DNA from: Stichopus chloronotus
Taxonomy: Eukaryota; Echinodermata; Holothuroidea; Aspidochirotida; Stichopodidae
Assembly (NCBI GenBank): GCA_021234535.1
Contig: CM037843.1
Span: forward strand, 32,613,200 to 32,677,199
DNA: 64,000 nt
Direction of reading: 5' to 3'
In this document: one piece after another, positions 50,601 to 63,555 of the stretch
Position numbering within the stretch: position 1 is the first letter of the stretch
Layout of the letters: each line of letters begins with the position of its first letter
The notes under the pieces: generated by a model
What the model saw: only the letters and a program-made list of their open reading frames with translations
What the model was told of the DNA's origin: nothing
Database searches by the model: none
Translations under genes and position numbers: made by a program

Positions 50601-53600
50601 TTAAATTACGGATTCGTTTAGATTATCCAAATCAATGTCATCGCATGGCATCATGGGGAAGTCACTGTCTTCTGAACTCTGCCGTTGATGAGAGTAATAT
50701 CCACCACCGTGTGGTACCGGGTGGTTCACACGTCCGGATTCCTCATCGCAATTGCCATCATCATGATGGTTTTCACTTTTCGATGGCCCTCCACTGCCCC
50801 GTCTGGCCCCGTGCCTCTTTGGTGATCTGCGTCTAGCCTGTGTTGAGTGGCTCAGTCTCTTCGGAGGGCTCTCTGGTCGCATTCTGTTGGAGTTTACCGT
50901 CTGAGAATTATTCGGGCTTTCTAATTCTTCTTGGAATCTATTTTCGGTTATGTGGACTTCGTTCTCGCTGTAAGGTGGGGGATTTGCTTTCTCTTTACTG
51001 CAGTGGTTGTAGTTATTACTTTTGTTCATGAGTCCGGAGGATATGATCTCATCTTCTTCTGTAAATATTTTGCCAGGCATGTTGGTAAATACCATGTCCT
51101 TGCGTGATAATCTACGAACGAAAGAAATATTTCGTGACATTTAAAAAAATATGACATTAAAAAAAAAAAAAAATTTTGAGACAGAGCAGAATATATACGA
51201 AGAATGATTGATTCACGTAGTACATGTTACGTGTTATATAACCTTAAACTTCAATACCAAATCATTACTGTCCACAGAGTGAGTGCGTAAGTGATCTTTA
51301 ATTCATGTAATAACAGCTGTTCAAGTTTGTTCACATTAGTCACTATTGTCCGATGACGTCACGTTAAATACGCAGTAGATATGTTTCTCATACACTGATC
51401 TCATAACGTCAAAACAACTGAAGCTCTCGGACGTTTTTCAATTTTAAAATGAAGTTATAGGCTTACCTGCGTCTCTTGTATGAAAAGATTACTAAACTGA
51501 GGTGTAATATACAAAAGAGAATTATAAGAATGTTCAACTACCTGTTAACAAACTTTTGAATGCATGAAGCATGATTTATGAAAGACATGAAACATTCTGA
51601 GGCCATCTTGAAAATGTCCTTGTGAGAGTTAACTCAGAGTAAACCTGCAATATGTGTACATACGACGCACGGTTCATTCAACGGCGCGTGTCTAATTTAT
51701 AGCCTACCTAACTTTACTGGCGGAGCCTTGCCAAGCTTTTCCTTTCTTTTTGATGGAAGCATTAGTATACGGTACGTCCATTATTACTACGTCTTTATGC
51801 GGATCTGGTTCTAATGGAATGTCAACTTCGTACAGGTCATCTACTGCTAGGAATGAAACCTGTGAAAGTAGAAAAAAAACAAATACAGATATATCAAAAT
51901 CTGTTTACAAACTGTTCACAGACGACAAAAAAAAAAAAAAAAAACACTCAACACACTTACACTTGGAGAGGTTTTTAACTTGTGAAATGTCTCACTTTAA
52001 GTGTGAGTAAATGGATTTCAGAAAACGTCAAAGTAGATAAGTCTAAGTCTGGATGTAACAATAGAGAAATAGGTTTCTGCAGGTTATTCTAATTCAGAAG
52101 CAATTGAGTATGTATGACGTCGCTTTTATTGTAGCTCACATAATGAATCAGGCTTTGGTATAAGGCGCGATTAAAGAGTACTAAAGCCATTTATTGGACC
52201 ATATATTCCATTATTTCTTGAAATACATTTATGCTTAATGTACTAATTGCATTTAAGAGGGTTCAAAAACAGTTTGACATTGACTTAGGACGATAAAAGT
52301 GTCATTGGATGTTGTTTTCTTTGCCGGCTGCACTTTGTCTATGAATGATTCGTGGTCAGGTCGCGTTTGAAGGAGGGTGGGGGGGGGGGGGGGGTTGAGG
52401 CATTACTGTATTTTCGAGTGTGGGACTGAAGAGGAGTATTGTATGGTGATATTGTCTCGTATTTTCATTGCTAACTTATGATAACTTAACCTCAAGATTT
52501 CTATCGACTATCCAGTTCATGTCGAAATCATCGTCATCTTCTCCAAATGGATTCATCAAATTCTCAGCGACCTGTTCAAGATGGAGAGAAATTTTCAAGG
52601 AAAAATTCAAGGAAAGAAGTTTGCAATATCGCAGGTCGATTATGAGACTCTATATTTGACAATTTTTACTTGTTATATGAAAAATTCTTTCAAGTTCGAT
52701 ACATTATGCAACTGTTTTTAGCAAAACATTTATCTGTGACATAATAAAAACGAAGCAAATTAAATGACATATTATTCATTACATGTGACAAAAACAAAAA
52801 CACATTGTATGTGATATAATAAAAACCAAGCAAATTAATTGTCATACAATTCATTTTATGTCATATAATTAAAGAAAAACTTATTATATGTCACGTGATA
52901 AAAACGAAAAAAAAACATATGAAATAGAATCAATTATTTCCATATAATTTATATCCATATAATCCATATTCATGACATATAATTTAGACATATAATTTAT
53001 TATATAGCATATAATTCAGCAAAAACATAAAATATGTAACATAATAAAAAAACGAAACAAACTGTGTGGTTTGTAATGAGTAGTAGAAACGAACCATTCA
53101 GCAAAGCTCCGCCTTTATTTCTGTTAACCAATCGCGAACTTCGCATAAGAAATTCATCATGGCGCCGTCGCGATATACACATATGCATGCGAACTGGGAG
53201 TCGTAACCTGAATAATTCATAATACCCGTACTTTCGACTAAACAAATTCTATCATTGATGAATATTTAACATTCTTACTTGGCCTAACTTTTTCAGCCTA
53301 TACTTGCATTCACTAAATTAGGCTATCACATAAGAGCTAATAGAGGACCATTGACGACTGTCTTCGCCCTCAAGAAGTGTTGAATAGGCGCTATTCCTGG
53401 TTATCTTTTTATGCACCTGTAAAATTTGATTGAAATTTCAGCTTGTTAGATTTCAAACAAAAATCGTGCGTACGTTGGAATTTTTGTCTAGCCAAATGTG
53501 GCGTAACCACGATATGGTAAACTGATCTAATGAAGTACGCCTATTTAAGAACGGTGGTTGCCACTGCCAGGAGATAACATTCAAATGTAACGCGTTTTAA

Positions 53601-56600
53601 AAAGTACATTTCGATCTGTCTTTAGTGTTAGCATAGCCTTGTAAAACATTTCATTTGGTATACTGTCTGCGCACTTACCTTTAACCATCCAACATAGAAG
53701 ACAAATTCTAGAACCGTAAATCCTGGAAAATATAAGTCAAAGGTATGTCCAGCATAACCAGCTTCTGGATCCAGATACTGCCTCCCTATTGTACAGGCGA
53801 GGAAGTAACTATACGTAGCAATCGTTACAACCTGATATTGTTAAAAAAAAAAGAAACACCGGGTAATTCGTGAAACCTATGATGAAATTTGAAAGATTGA
53901 CACTATGTATAGGAATGTTACAAACAAACAAAAAAAATCATCATAGTCCTTAATACGATTGGATGAATACCGGTATATGTTTGTTGGCTAACAATCTACT
54001 GTATTAAATCTTACATACCATGGTATAGGGGAAAAAAGTCGACCTGAACATCCCAGTGAAATTTGCAGTTTCCAGTGAGATGAGAGAACGGTATCCGCGA
54101 ATGTAGTTGTAGAGAATATCCAAATTTAGCCTACGGGAGATCAGCCTTTTACTATCAAGAGTCATATTTTTAAAACTAATATTTATGGACACAGAATGAT
54201 AGATTGTTCAAAATAAGGAAGAACAGTAATCTTTTTTTCTCAAGGGAAAAAAATTCTCACAGATAATTCTTACCCAACGTTTCAAAAATTTTAATGATGC
54301 TTCTTCCGTAACTCATCTTGTGCATAGTATTTTGAGGAGGTGAAGAGTTGGCATATGTTTATTGGTTAAACAGAATGGTTTAATAATGATGAAAGCTATT
54401 TTATTTGTATACACAGTTGGTAAATTTTTAAAGCCTTATTTCCCGTTAAGGCAATGTAAAAGAAGAAAGATAGACAAAATTATACAAGATCTGCTCCATC
54501 CGAACTGTTAAATGAAGAAATGAAGTCACACACTGCACTAATTAAATGTCATTCTTTCATCTTTTGGAGTATTTATCTTAGAAGTCACGTGGCTAAAATA
54601 AAGCCATTCTTTCAAGTTACCCGGATATTCCAATATATGAAAAAAAAAATCATCATCTTCTTAACTCTTTGAATTGAAGCACATTGAATTATGTTTAATC
54701 TAATTTGATAATCTCGTATCAAATGCCTGTAACTAAGGAAGAATCCAAGTTGTCGTGATTCGTTGCGTGTCCCATATATAGTTAGGACTTTGGTCTGTTG
54801 ATACTGACGGCACAATATAAATTCGTCGTAGCCTAATAAATCTTCAGGTACGTGCCTACAGCTTCATTTTGAGGTGTGTGTGTGTCAGTAAAAAATAGTC
54901 ACAATGTAAACAGCGAACTGTCAGAGTGACTGTCATTAAATGCATAAAAATGAAAGAAACAGTGTCGATATTTCACTGCTTTAATTAAGTGTATGATGTT
55001 ACTTTTGCTGGATTCGGATCTCAAATTAGACCCCATGAATTAGCAATTGTTCTGATTCATTCGTGACATTGTCACGAAGTGTATGGACACCTCACTTCAT
55101 CAGTAGAACCAGTTTTGGACTAGGTACAAATAATATGTACTGAAAAATCGCAAGATAGCTAGCTCCATGTATCCGTTTATTTCTTTACTTGGTAAAGGCG
55201 CTCTCTGATTTCATATTGTTGACATATTCGTTGTCAGGTAATCTAAAACCGAATGTTCAAAGGTATAGTCAGCTACACTGTCACAAAACTTAGGGTTTCA
55301 GTAACTAGCAAACATCGATCATGTTTCAACGGAGGTACAGTGTGTAATTATACTGGAATATCATGACAAGTCTATAAAAATTTGTATTCATTTGAATGTA
55401 GGATAAGAAGTATTGATGATGGAAATGATGAATGACAAAAGTATATCGGATATCCCAAACTGCGACAGTTGCCATGAACTTCAGATGTGGCATGTTGCTG
55501 GCTCTGAGTTAAAAGATGATCACAGCTTCTTATGGAGTCACCGGAGGTCAAAATATGTTAATGTCTGTAAACTTTGTTAACGCAATATGGGAAGCACATA
55601 CAGAAGAAGGTGAGTAGTTTCTGGCAAGCTGACGCTACCAGTCTTGTTTGCATTTACACAGCAGACTCTACTTGGGCCGTGGGAGGCCACGTGGGAGGCC
55701 ACGACTGAAGCGAAAAACAAAGGGGGGCATTCGAATTTCGAATACCTCTATTTCGGGAGTTTTGTAGAATTTGTAGAGTTTTGTAGAGTTTTTTTTTTTT
55801 TCTATGGGCTACGTGGCGCTCCTCTTAGATATTGGCTAATACTGACACAGTACAGTAAAGTAACGTACAGCAAAAGTAAAGCACAGTGAAAGTAAAGTAC
55901 ATTGAAAGTAAAGTACAGTGAAAGTATAGTTTACTATATCCTGAAAGGAAATTTTGTATCTGCAGTGATCGAAAGACTTAAGTTTCAAAGTACAGGAAAA
56001 GAAAAGGCGCAAAGCCTATAATAATAATAGAATCAATAGAAGAATGAAAGAAACACCAGACATGCCATGATAAGACAAAGTTAGGAAGACATACGCATTT
56101 CCAGAAGAAAAAATACAATTAAAAACAGGGATAATGAAACATAAAAACACTGTACAAACATAAAAGGGCAAAAACAGTTGAGAATAATTCATGTACACTT
56201 GAGAATAAAACTACGACGTAGTAAATCCCCTGTTATAACTTCTAATGGCTGTACCTTTTCTGACGATATGAGCCAAGGTCGGACGTCAGCCTACGGTTAC
56301 GAGGGATTATGCGATTGGCGAACTGTTCATGTAAAAGGTGAGTAGAATCATTCCACAAGGATTCCAACATTTTGTTGACATTATTAGGGCTACAGACCGT
56401 GTTTACAGACTGCAAATCCTCACCTAATATTCTACCCTCCGGCTTAATGATGTTAGCACTTTGTTTGTGTTACCCGGCCAGCATACAATGCATGGCCAAA
56501 CACTACAGAGAACAAAACTGTAAAAGGTGGCAAGAATATCATTTCTAACATTATAAGAATTAAGTTTAACAACACAATACAGCGTAGGTTGAAGCTGCTT

Positions 56601-59600
56601 CTCAATGTAAGCAATATGTCCATTCCATTAATTTATCGTCAATAGCAACGCCTACATACTTATATTTGGTAATTCTTTCAACTACACAGTCCTTAATTAA
56701 CACGGGGTCTGGTGTGACTTTGCGTTTGGTCCTTTAATCAATTGTCATCTTCTTTGTTTTCCTAACATTTCAAAAAGTTTCCATCACAGTATTCAAAAAA
56801 ATTGTTTATCTGATCGAGATACAAATTTTCATTTTCATTTGACATCAGACCAATCAGGGTGACGTCATCGTGAAATTTAATAAGAGGACAGCTGATATGG
56901 ATAGGACGAATATCATATGTATGTACAGTGAAAAGGAAAGGGGCTAGCACCGTTCCCCGAGAAACGTCAGTGTTAGAAACAATTACGTCAGACCTCTATT
57001 GTGACCTGTTGGTAAAGTACCTTTATATCCATCTGACAAGTGATTACTAGGGAACAGTTTCTCAGCTAATAAATGTGGTTGAGTAGTGTTAAAAGCATGT
57101 GGTTTAATAGTGTTGTTGCTCATCTGTTAATGCCCAACTTAACTGGCACTGATTGGTGATGTTAGATAACTGACAATATCGAGGTTATGCTGGAAAGTGA
57201 ACTCACCTGAGTATAGACTAGTGGCACGATTATCCAATCGAATCCATATAACTCATCACACTTATTCTGAAAATTGTTAAGTTCCTGTCGAATTGAATAT
57301 GTAAAGCCAAAATTAAGATTACGTTGCAGCGTGAAATGGCATACCTTTACCAGTGACGTAGCCAGCTAGATGAACAAGGGGCAGAGTACCCCCCCCCCAC
57401 CCAAGAAACACACAGAGAAATTTTGGTCAAGCGATGGATGATGTTGAAAAGTAAAGGAGAGAGCAAAAAAAAAAAAAACGCCGAGAGGAGGGAGGGATGA
57501 TAAGTTGACTCAGTTAAGGGGGACTGGGAAACCGGCTTCACAAGTGTGATCGTTTTTTATGATATTGAAAATTAAGACGAAACAGATTAACAGCACAGTT
57601 AAAACAATGTGTTCATAAACAATGTGTTCATAAAGGTGTGAAATCTTTCTTTCAAGGTTTCGATTGGTCGTTCATGCGCCTGTTGCCTAAACAGAGCATG
57701 CGGCTAGGGGATGGAATCAGAATGTTCTGCATATTTACTTAACGCAGGACGAATTGACAATACGCTTCCCCGAGCTGTCAATCAAACCTTGGATATTAAT
57801 AACGCCATAAATTCTGAAAACAGTGTTCCTCTATTTTTTTCCAACCCTAACACTGAATTAAATAAAATAAATCTCTAAAACTATTGCTCGTCAACAAACA
57901 CCAAGGTTATTTCAAATAGCAACCGATATTCTTTCAAATTACTATTTAAAAGGAAGTCAGTTCTATAAAAGTCCTTCATTTTCATTTTGTGTTTAAAAGT
58001 TGAGAATGTTTCACTACGGGTGCATGCAACAAGCTCATGTTTTACTCTCGCGTTTCCCCTAAAAAAACTTCCCGCGTCTCTTCGTTACATTAGATAATGT
58101 TCAACCACCTCCACAAATTTCATTTTTATTCATATTTCTTAAAATGGGTCATTTTAAACCAATAAAAAAGTAGTGGCTAAAGTTATGTTCATCCCCCTAA
58201 TATTCGCAAACTGTCCAAGAATAAATGACATAGAATGCGTAATTCATTATGATTCTTGTATAATCTCAACCCATCTGATGTGGGTTCATACCTTTTTTCA
58301 TACTTTTTTATACCATTTTTCATACATTGACTTTTATCTCATTAATGAGAAATTGCAGGCATGAGATCCCCATTTCAAGGGTGGGTATACATGCAGCTTG
58401 GAACATCCGGAAAGAGTCGGAGAGAGTTAGTGAAAAAAGTCAATTTTGCACCGTGATTGACAAACTGTGAGAAAGAGCAAAAATGATCCTTTTTAGGATC
58501 TATGAACTGACTGATTTGAAATTCTGGCATAAGCCCCGTTACACCCCCTCCTCCTTGACTGCGGTCAAGAATATAGGGACGATGAGTCGATTTTGCTCTC
58601 CCACGAAAAGGAAACCTGACTACGCCCCTGATATCTTTCATCATCACACTATTTCCTTCAAATAAACCGCCAAGAATGGACCTAATATCGAGTCCGTGTC
58701 CGAAATTGATGATCCTCCCTGGCACATCAGTCTTGTTTATCTAAGAAACTTCTCAGGTTTATAACCGCAGATAGATCAAACTGGTCAATACTTCACCATT
58801 CAAGATTTATCCAACTCGACTTTTCCCTGGAGGTATACCAGTCTTACTAGCTGGAACAACTGTCACAACAACCATTGTAATAAAACGGTTAGTTACAGTA
58901 ACCATCAAATGCATCTAAACAAAGTTTTCAAAACCAGATTTATTCATGATCAACTCGTCGCCTGATGACGTTATACCGCATCAATAACAGTCCACATAAC
59001 GGAGGTTTCTCAGTTAAATATTATCATGAGGATGCAAACAAAAAAACAAAAAAAAAAAACATGAGCAATGTTAAGATGAGAGACTATATTGAACTTACAT
59101 CAATGATTGTCTTAGCTGCCGGGTCGCTCTCTATACGGCCTTCTTTTTTTATTTCCCGCACTAAGTTGACGAACCAGGTACAGGGTACCCAGTATTTCGG
59201 GTTGTCCGATGGAAGTTTCTTCAAGATATCTTTCTCTTTGTTTGTCATGACACCTGATGAGAAATCAAGGATAAGTTACATCCATCCTGATGCCGTTTTA
59301 GAAGATTAAAACCTAGCACGAATATCCGACATATGGCAGAAAGTTAAATATTGACATTATTGTTTTGGATGTCCTCGGAGTGATTTTGCATCTCAAACTC
59401 TGTACTGTCGATTGCTGCAATCATTTACTACTACATGTGTACCACATAAGTAGATTATTATCGTCAAATTCATATTATCAAAAATTCGTTTTATTGTGTA
59501 TAAATTCTATAAATACATTTTGCCACCCGTGAGTGGGCCATGATTCCGTTGGACCTTTATGGATCCAAGAGTGGTTGGTGCAAGCATTATCGTTCACAAA

Positions 59601-60612
59601 AGGTGATATTGCTTCATCATTTTTTTTTATTAAAGTAGATTGAAGATGTAGATTAAAAAATTCTAAGCCACTATTCACTATACAATGTAATTCTAGTAAC
59701 AATGTTATTCTGACGGTGTTGTTCACAACGTCAGTAAGCCACACGAGACAGAATATACACACTAATGTGATATAGCAGGTAATGTATTGTAATACTGGAT
59801 ACGACACCTCCCTGTATCTTCTGGTATAGAAGGTTCAGGCAATTACCTGCCTCCACTAAATGTTGGAATGTTGGAAATCTCTTTTTCACTCGCTTACTTC
59901 CCAGTCTGTAGATGAGGATAGCTGATAGGTTCACGTACCGGACCAGTGCCCTCCTAATCAGCCTACCGCGTTCATCGTTACCGCCGATGTGGGCTGCTAC
60001 GTTGTTCACGACCCGGTCGGGCCATGGTATCGCTTTAAATTGCATCCACCATCTAAAATGGTGACAAAGAAAATCAGAGAAAGAGAGAAAATCGACAGAG
60101 AAACTAACCTCAATCGAATCATATGTTACATGCTTTAAAGGATGTGGAATAAACTGAAAGTATCTACGACATATGCCTAGAAATGGTACCTAAAACATTA
60201 GGTCGACAGCAAAATATCGACCTAATAAGCAATATCGCCCTAATGTACATTTTTAAAGCAAAGTCTTTTTTTTACAACTTTTTATATAACATTTTCCATT
60301 AAACTCCGTTGTCAGATATTGGGTATACAAAAAACTGTGTACTTGTAAATGAACTCACCGGTCAAACACCACCGTTACATAGAAACCAAGGACGAAGGAT
60401 ATAGGGAAGACTGCTGTATAATTGTAGGCATAGAGGGAGACATCTTCAAAGGTTTTCCTGATTTTTTCGTATTTTTCTGGTGCTAGGACCAACCTGTACA
60501 GGATACTGATCACGGTGTATATCAATAAGAAGACCAGTACTTCCCTCCATAGTAATTTATAAACACTGGCTTTCCAACAGAACAATAGGCGAGCAAAACC
60601 TCCTAATTTCAG
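50601..60612 (-). CDS. Bestrophin calcium-activated anion channel, first coding exon not found
   Basis: Pentameric Ca2+-gated chloride/bicarbonate channel of plasma membrane. Exons 60612-60359, 60052-59847, 59253-59099, 57284-57207, 53831-53679, 52571-52491, 51859-51708, 51111-50601 join in frame to 529 residues. Family hallmarks, numbered from the first visible residue: [14 protein letters not shown] (11-24), [10 protein letters not shown] (70-79), [13 protein letters not shown] (86-98), [14 protein letters not shown] (112-125), [11 protein letters not shown] (174-184), [14 protein letters not shown] (220-233), and the Ca2+-clamp region [20 protein letters not shown] (288-307). About four transmembrane helices lie in the first 290 residues. 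From 361 the tail is hydrophilic, with a PPPY motif, an Arg/Lys-rich Ser/Pro stretch and a C-terminal SVI. The first visible exon starts at an acceptor, CAG then CTG, so about 11 residues (the usual MT.TY...VA segment) lie upstream. Which vertebrate paralogue is closest cannot be told. Confidence 0.93.
52735..53060 (+). repeat. AT-rich degenerate tandem repeats
   Basis: TGTGACATAATAAAAACGAAGCAAATTAA-like units of 60-70 bp repeat about four to five times, with shorter ATATAATT runs. They lie in the bestrophin intron between exons 52571 and 53679. Confidence 0.6.
54133..54447. mobile_element. Diverged copy of the 354-bp inverted-repeat MITE
   Basis: It aligns to 10534-10887 along nearly its whole length. 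Shared landmarks are TTTATGGACACAGAATGATAG, TATTTTGAGGAGGTGAAG, ATGTTTATTGG, GAATGGTTTAA and an end of AAAGCCTTATTTCCCGTTAA. Both termini are decayed. It sits in the large intron of the bestrophin gene, between the exons at 57207 and 53831. Confidence 0.7.
55850..55930 (+). repeat. Short tandem AGTAAAGTACAGTGAA array
   Basis: About four units of AGTAAAGTACAGTGAA, with small changes, repeat in series in the bestrophin intron. Confidence 0.7.
56240..57010 (-). pseudogene. Non-LTR retrotransposon reverse-transcriptase fragment (Rex1/CR1-like)
   Basis: Minus-strand frames read [17 protein letters not shown], then [16 protein letters not shown], then [12 protein letters not shown]. These match RT motifs B, C and the thumb start (QGTVL.P.LF..Y.ND; KFADD..LIG; F..YC..N.L). 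Further left, [18 protein letters not shown] and an [19 protein letters not shown] stretch fit the thumb and C-terminal part of the same class. The catalytic [YFA]xDD is HDD here, and frameshifts and stops interrupt it, so it is dead. It lies in the bestrophin intron 53832-57206, in gene orientation. Confidence 0.75.
58500..58633 (-). mobile_element. hAT-like terminus CAGGGGCGTAGTCAGG
   Basis: The minus strand starts CAGGGGCGTAGTCAGG at about 58629, a common terminus of invertebrate hAT-type elements, and runs into G-rich sequence. The opposite end and target duplication were not found. A 116-codon minus frame across it (58725-58375) shows no domain. Confidence 0.35.
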
Positions 60613-61065
60613 CTGTGAAAAGATAAAGAGGAAAATAAGAACAACTTAAGGTTTTCACGTCCATTGTCTTTTACGGTGCCTTGATAAAACTGGTTCGACA
60701 AGAAGATAAATAAGTGATAATTACACGTTATTTAGTACAGTTCAGTTGCCATAACAACGTCTCAGTTCATTGCCACGGATTAGGTAACTGCTTCGCCCAC
60801 TCAATTTAGGAGAAACGTATATGAAAGATAACATGTATGTAGGAACCCTCTTAGCGAAGGATGAGCACTATACTAGACGAAAGTTAGGCAACGGTGAAAC
60901 GTTAGTAAATGCCGCCATTACTTGAAACTGATATTCTTCTACCAATCAGGACAATCTATTCAATTATATCTGCAAACATTTCATGAGAATTCTAAAGTGA
61001 TTCTGTAATAAAATGTTCTTCACCCACCGCTGTCCACCCACGCAGTTACAAAATATAGTAACAAC

Positions 61066-61115
61066 GCACACACACACACACACATGCACACACACACACA
61101 AAGACACACACACAT
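61066..61115 (+). repeat. (CA)n microsatellite
   Basis: About 50 bp of interrupted CA dinucleotides, upstream of the first visible bestrophin exon. Confidence 0.85.
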
Positions 61116-62944
61116 GAGCACGTGATCAATAAACACTGCGTCAATGAAACTGTTATAAAACATTATAAAATGTAAACAAAAATATATCATTACATTTGAG
61201 AGAAATCAAGTGACTATGTATGGATGATTTTATCCGACAACTTGTAAACCATAATAAGTGGGTGCGTACTGATGTGCATTTTTCACATGCAATTAAGAAA
61301 AGTGTGAGGGTGCTCCCAGTGCCCCTCAAAAACAAAACAAAAACAAAAAGAGATGTGCCGGAGACGTCATGTACATACAGCGTGCAATTAAACTGCCCCG
61401 TCATTTGTTCCGTGATTTCATATGACACTACACTTCACTACATTTTTTTGAAACAGTTTACTCACAACTTCGGCAAGCGATACTAAAATATGGAGAGATT
61501 TATGTTGAAGTATTTACGTAGAATGTATATGTTGGCACTCTCTTGTCCCAGTAAGAGTGTTCCTAGGAAGATACGAGTTTAGATCTGCCATCCGGCCAGC
61601 CAACTGCAAAGCGTTGGTCCGTGCCAGCTACCACCACCTCCGATCCCCTCCTCCAACCCCCCTCTTACCCCTCCCCTTCTACCCCTCCCTGATATGCACC
61701 ATATGCTACACATCTAGGTGGACAAAAGTGCAACGGCATCTCGTGTACTGATCTACTTTTCGTTAAACCCCTGAGGAGTAAACTATCTGCTTTCGCTCCA
61801 GTTAAACCTGAGTGAAGTTTCAAATGTTACGATGGTCTATTGAAATGCTTTCATGCACAAAATAGAAACTTTATGGTAAATCTTCAGCGGAAAAGAAATG
61901 AAACATCATCCCCTATGACGTCATCGTGATCTGAAAACAGGAGGTTAAATCCAAGAAGAGTTTCAAAAATATATAATATAATAGAGGAGGTTTTCAAAAA
62001 CCTTCCTCTAACTTGTTTCTATGGGAACAACGTTGAAAAACAACAATCTTAACGTGCCTCTCATGATGTTGCTGAAAGGGCTTAGGTAATTCATCTTATG
62101 TCTTATTTCACCTTGCTTGGCAAATGATTTTCTGATTTGAAGATAAGTTAAAATTACTCCAAATATGCTCACATCAAAGAGACATAATCAGGACTCCGTA
62201 TAGACAGGAAACATTTGGTACAAAAAAAAACCTCCTCGGCAACTCAAATTACATTGTGATGCATGTTTAGTGTGACAAGTGAGAGACGTTTGCTGTAGTT
62301 CCTACACTATATGCGCCTGACATAATATGTAAATGGTATATCACAGCGTGATTGATAAGAATATTCTATGAATCAACACATGATACAAACGATACCTTCT
62401 ATTCGGGTCAGATTCATAGTGGGAGAGAGAGAAAAAAAATGAGGCCCACCAGCCACAGGAACATTTGGCATAATGTTAGCATTTCACCCAAAAGTTCTCG
62501 CTCCTCCCATTTAGTTCTGGCCTGAATCGGGAGAACCTTAAACGCAAAGAAACACCTGCACACAAAAAGCAAAATTTTGCAATTATTTCAACTTCGAGGG
62601 GGTGGGAGGTGACCTTAGGATGAGAAAGGAGAAGGGTGTGTATTACCCTCTCTTTTTTTCACTCTCATTAAGTTTGATCCAGCGACGGTTAACTTCTAAG
62701 AAGTTAGAATATCGAATGTTGTTACTTCTCAATGTGTAAGTAAATCACATGCGTAAAAATATGCAAATCGAAAAATAAGACAAAAAAAAAAAAAAAGAAA
62801 AGGAAAAGATGATAGTATTTTAGAAGTAAGGTCACTAGCATACAACCAAAATGCCAAAACTAACATCGAATGTAGGTAAATTTCCTAGCTCACATGCGAA
62901 GACCTCGATTCCACGAGTCATGTACTATATTAAAATCATGTTTG

Positions 62945-63218
62945 AATTGTTAAAGCTTGAAGATTTGTGATTTGAGTTGGAGATTTGTCATGTGTTGTAG
63001 CCACTACAAAATTTTTTTGCATACATGAATATTCATATCCATCCATTAGTTTGTTTGATTTCAAGTATAGCGGTCGTTGACAGCAGATTTTGTGAGATGT
63101 GACCGCCCCCCCCCCCCACTTTCTCTCCCCTGAAACACTGACGAAGACAAACTAAGATAGATGACCTTATAATTGCCTGTACAACTCATATTCAAGCTTT
63201 AAAGCTGGAATATGAGTA
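62945..63218 (-). mobile_element. Small repeat family with GGAATATGAGTT ends, copy 3
   Basis: It shares GAATATTCATATCCAT, TGTTTGATTTCAAGTA, CTGAAACACT and AACTCATATTC with copy 2, in the same orientation. At its right end AACTCATATTCAAGC is followed at once by AGCTGGAATATGAGT, a short palindrome, so two elements or a rearranged terminus may abut. A 13-nt C run lies at 63106-63118. Confidence 0.6.
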
Positions 63219-63555
63219 TCCAATTGAGACTTGAAATGAGTTTAACTTCTACGTGTAATAAAACACTTCAACACGAGTATAGTAAATTATTGATGCAGAG
63301 AGGTGTCACTAATGACGAGATGATAACAGTAGTTCATATGCTGGATTGCAGGAACCCAGTAAACTAAAAAAAGTACTAACATAGTGTCTTCCAGCAATGA
63401 TTGTTTAATGTGAAACTTGTAACTATTTAATATGTGCTTGAGTCCATGAAAGGGAGTGGGGCTGGGGGGTGGGGTCATATAAGTATTAGGCAAATCATTA
63501 GATGCGGTGAATTAAGCAATATTGCCCTTCCCATATTACTACAAGATCCAAAACG

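Larger units (their letters stand above)
60613..63555. other. Upstream region of bestrophin
   Basis: The missing first bestrophin exon should lie here or beyond the right edge. No ATG-led segment resembling the family start is clear. A 17-nt stretch at 61482-61466 (minus) between a TTTTAG acceptor and a GTGAGT donor would encode SLAEV in a fitting phase; this is only a candidate. The remainder is AT-rich, with the CA repeat and small-repeat copy 3. Confidence 0.4.
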
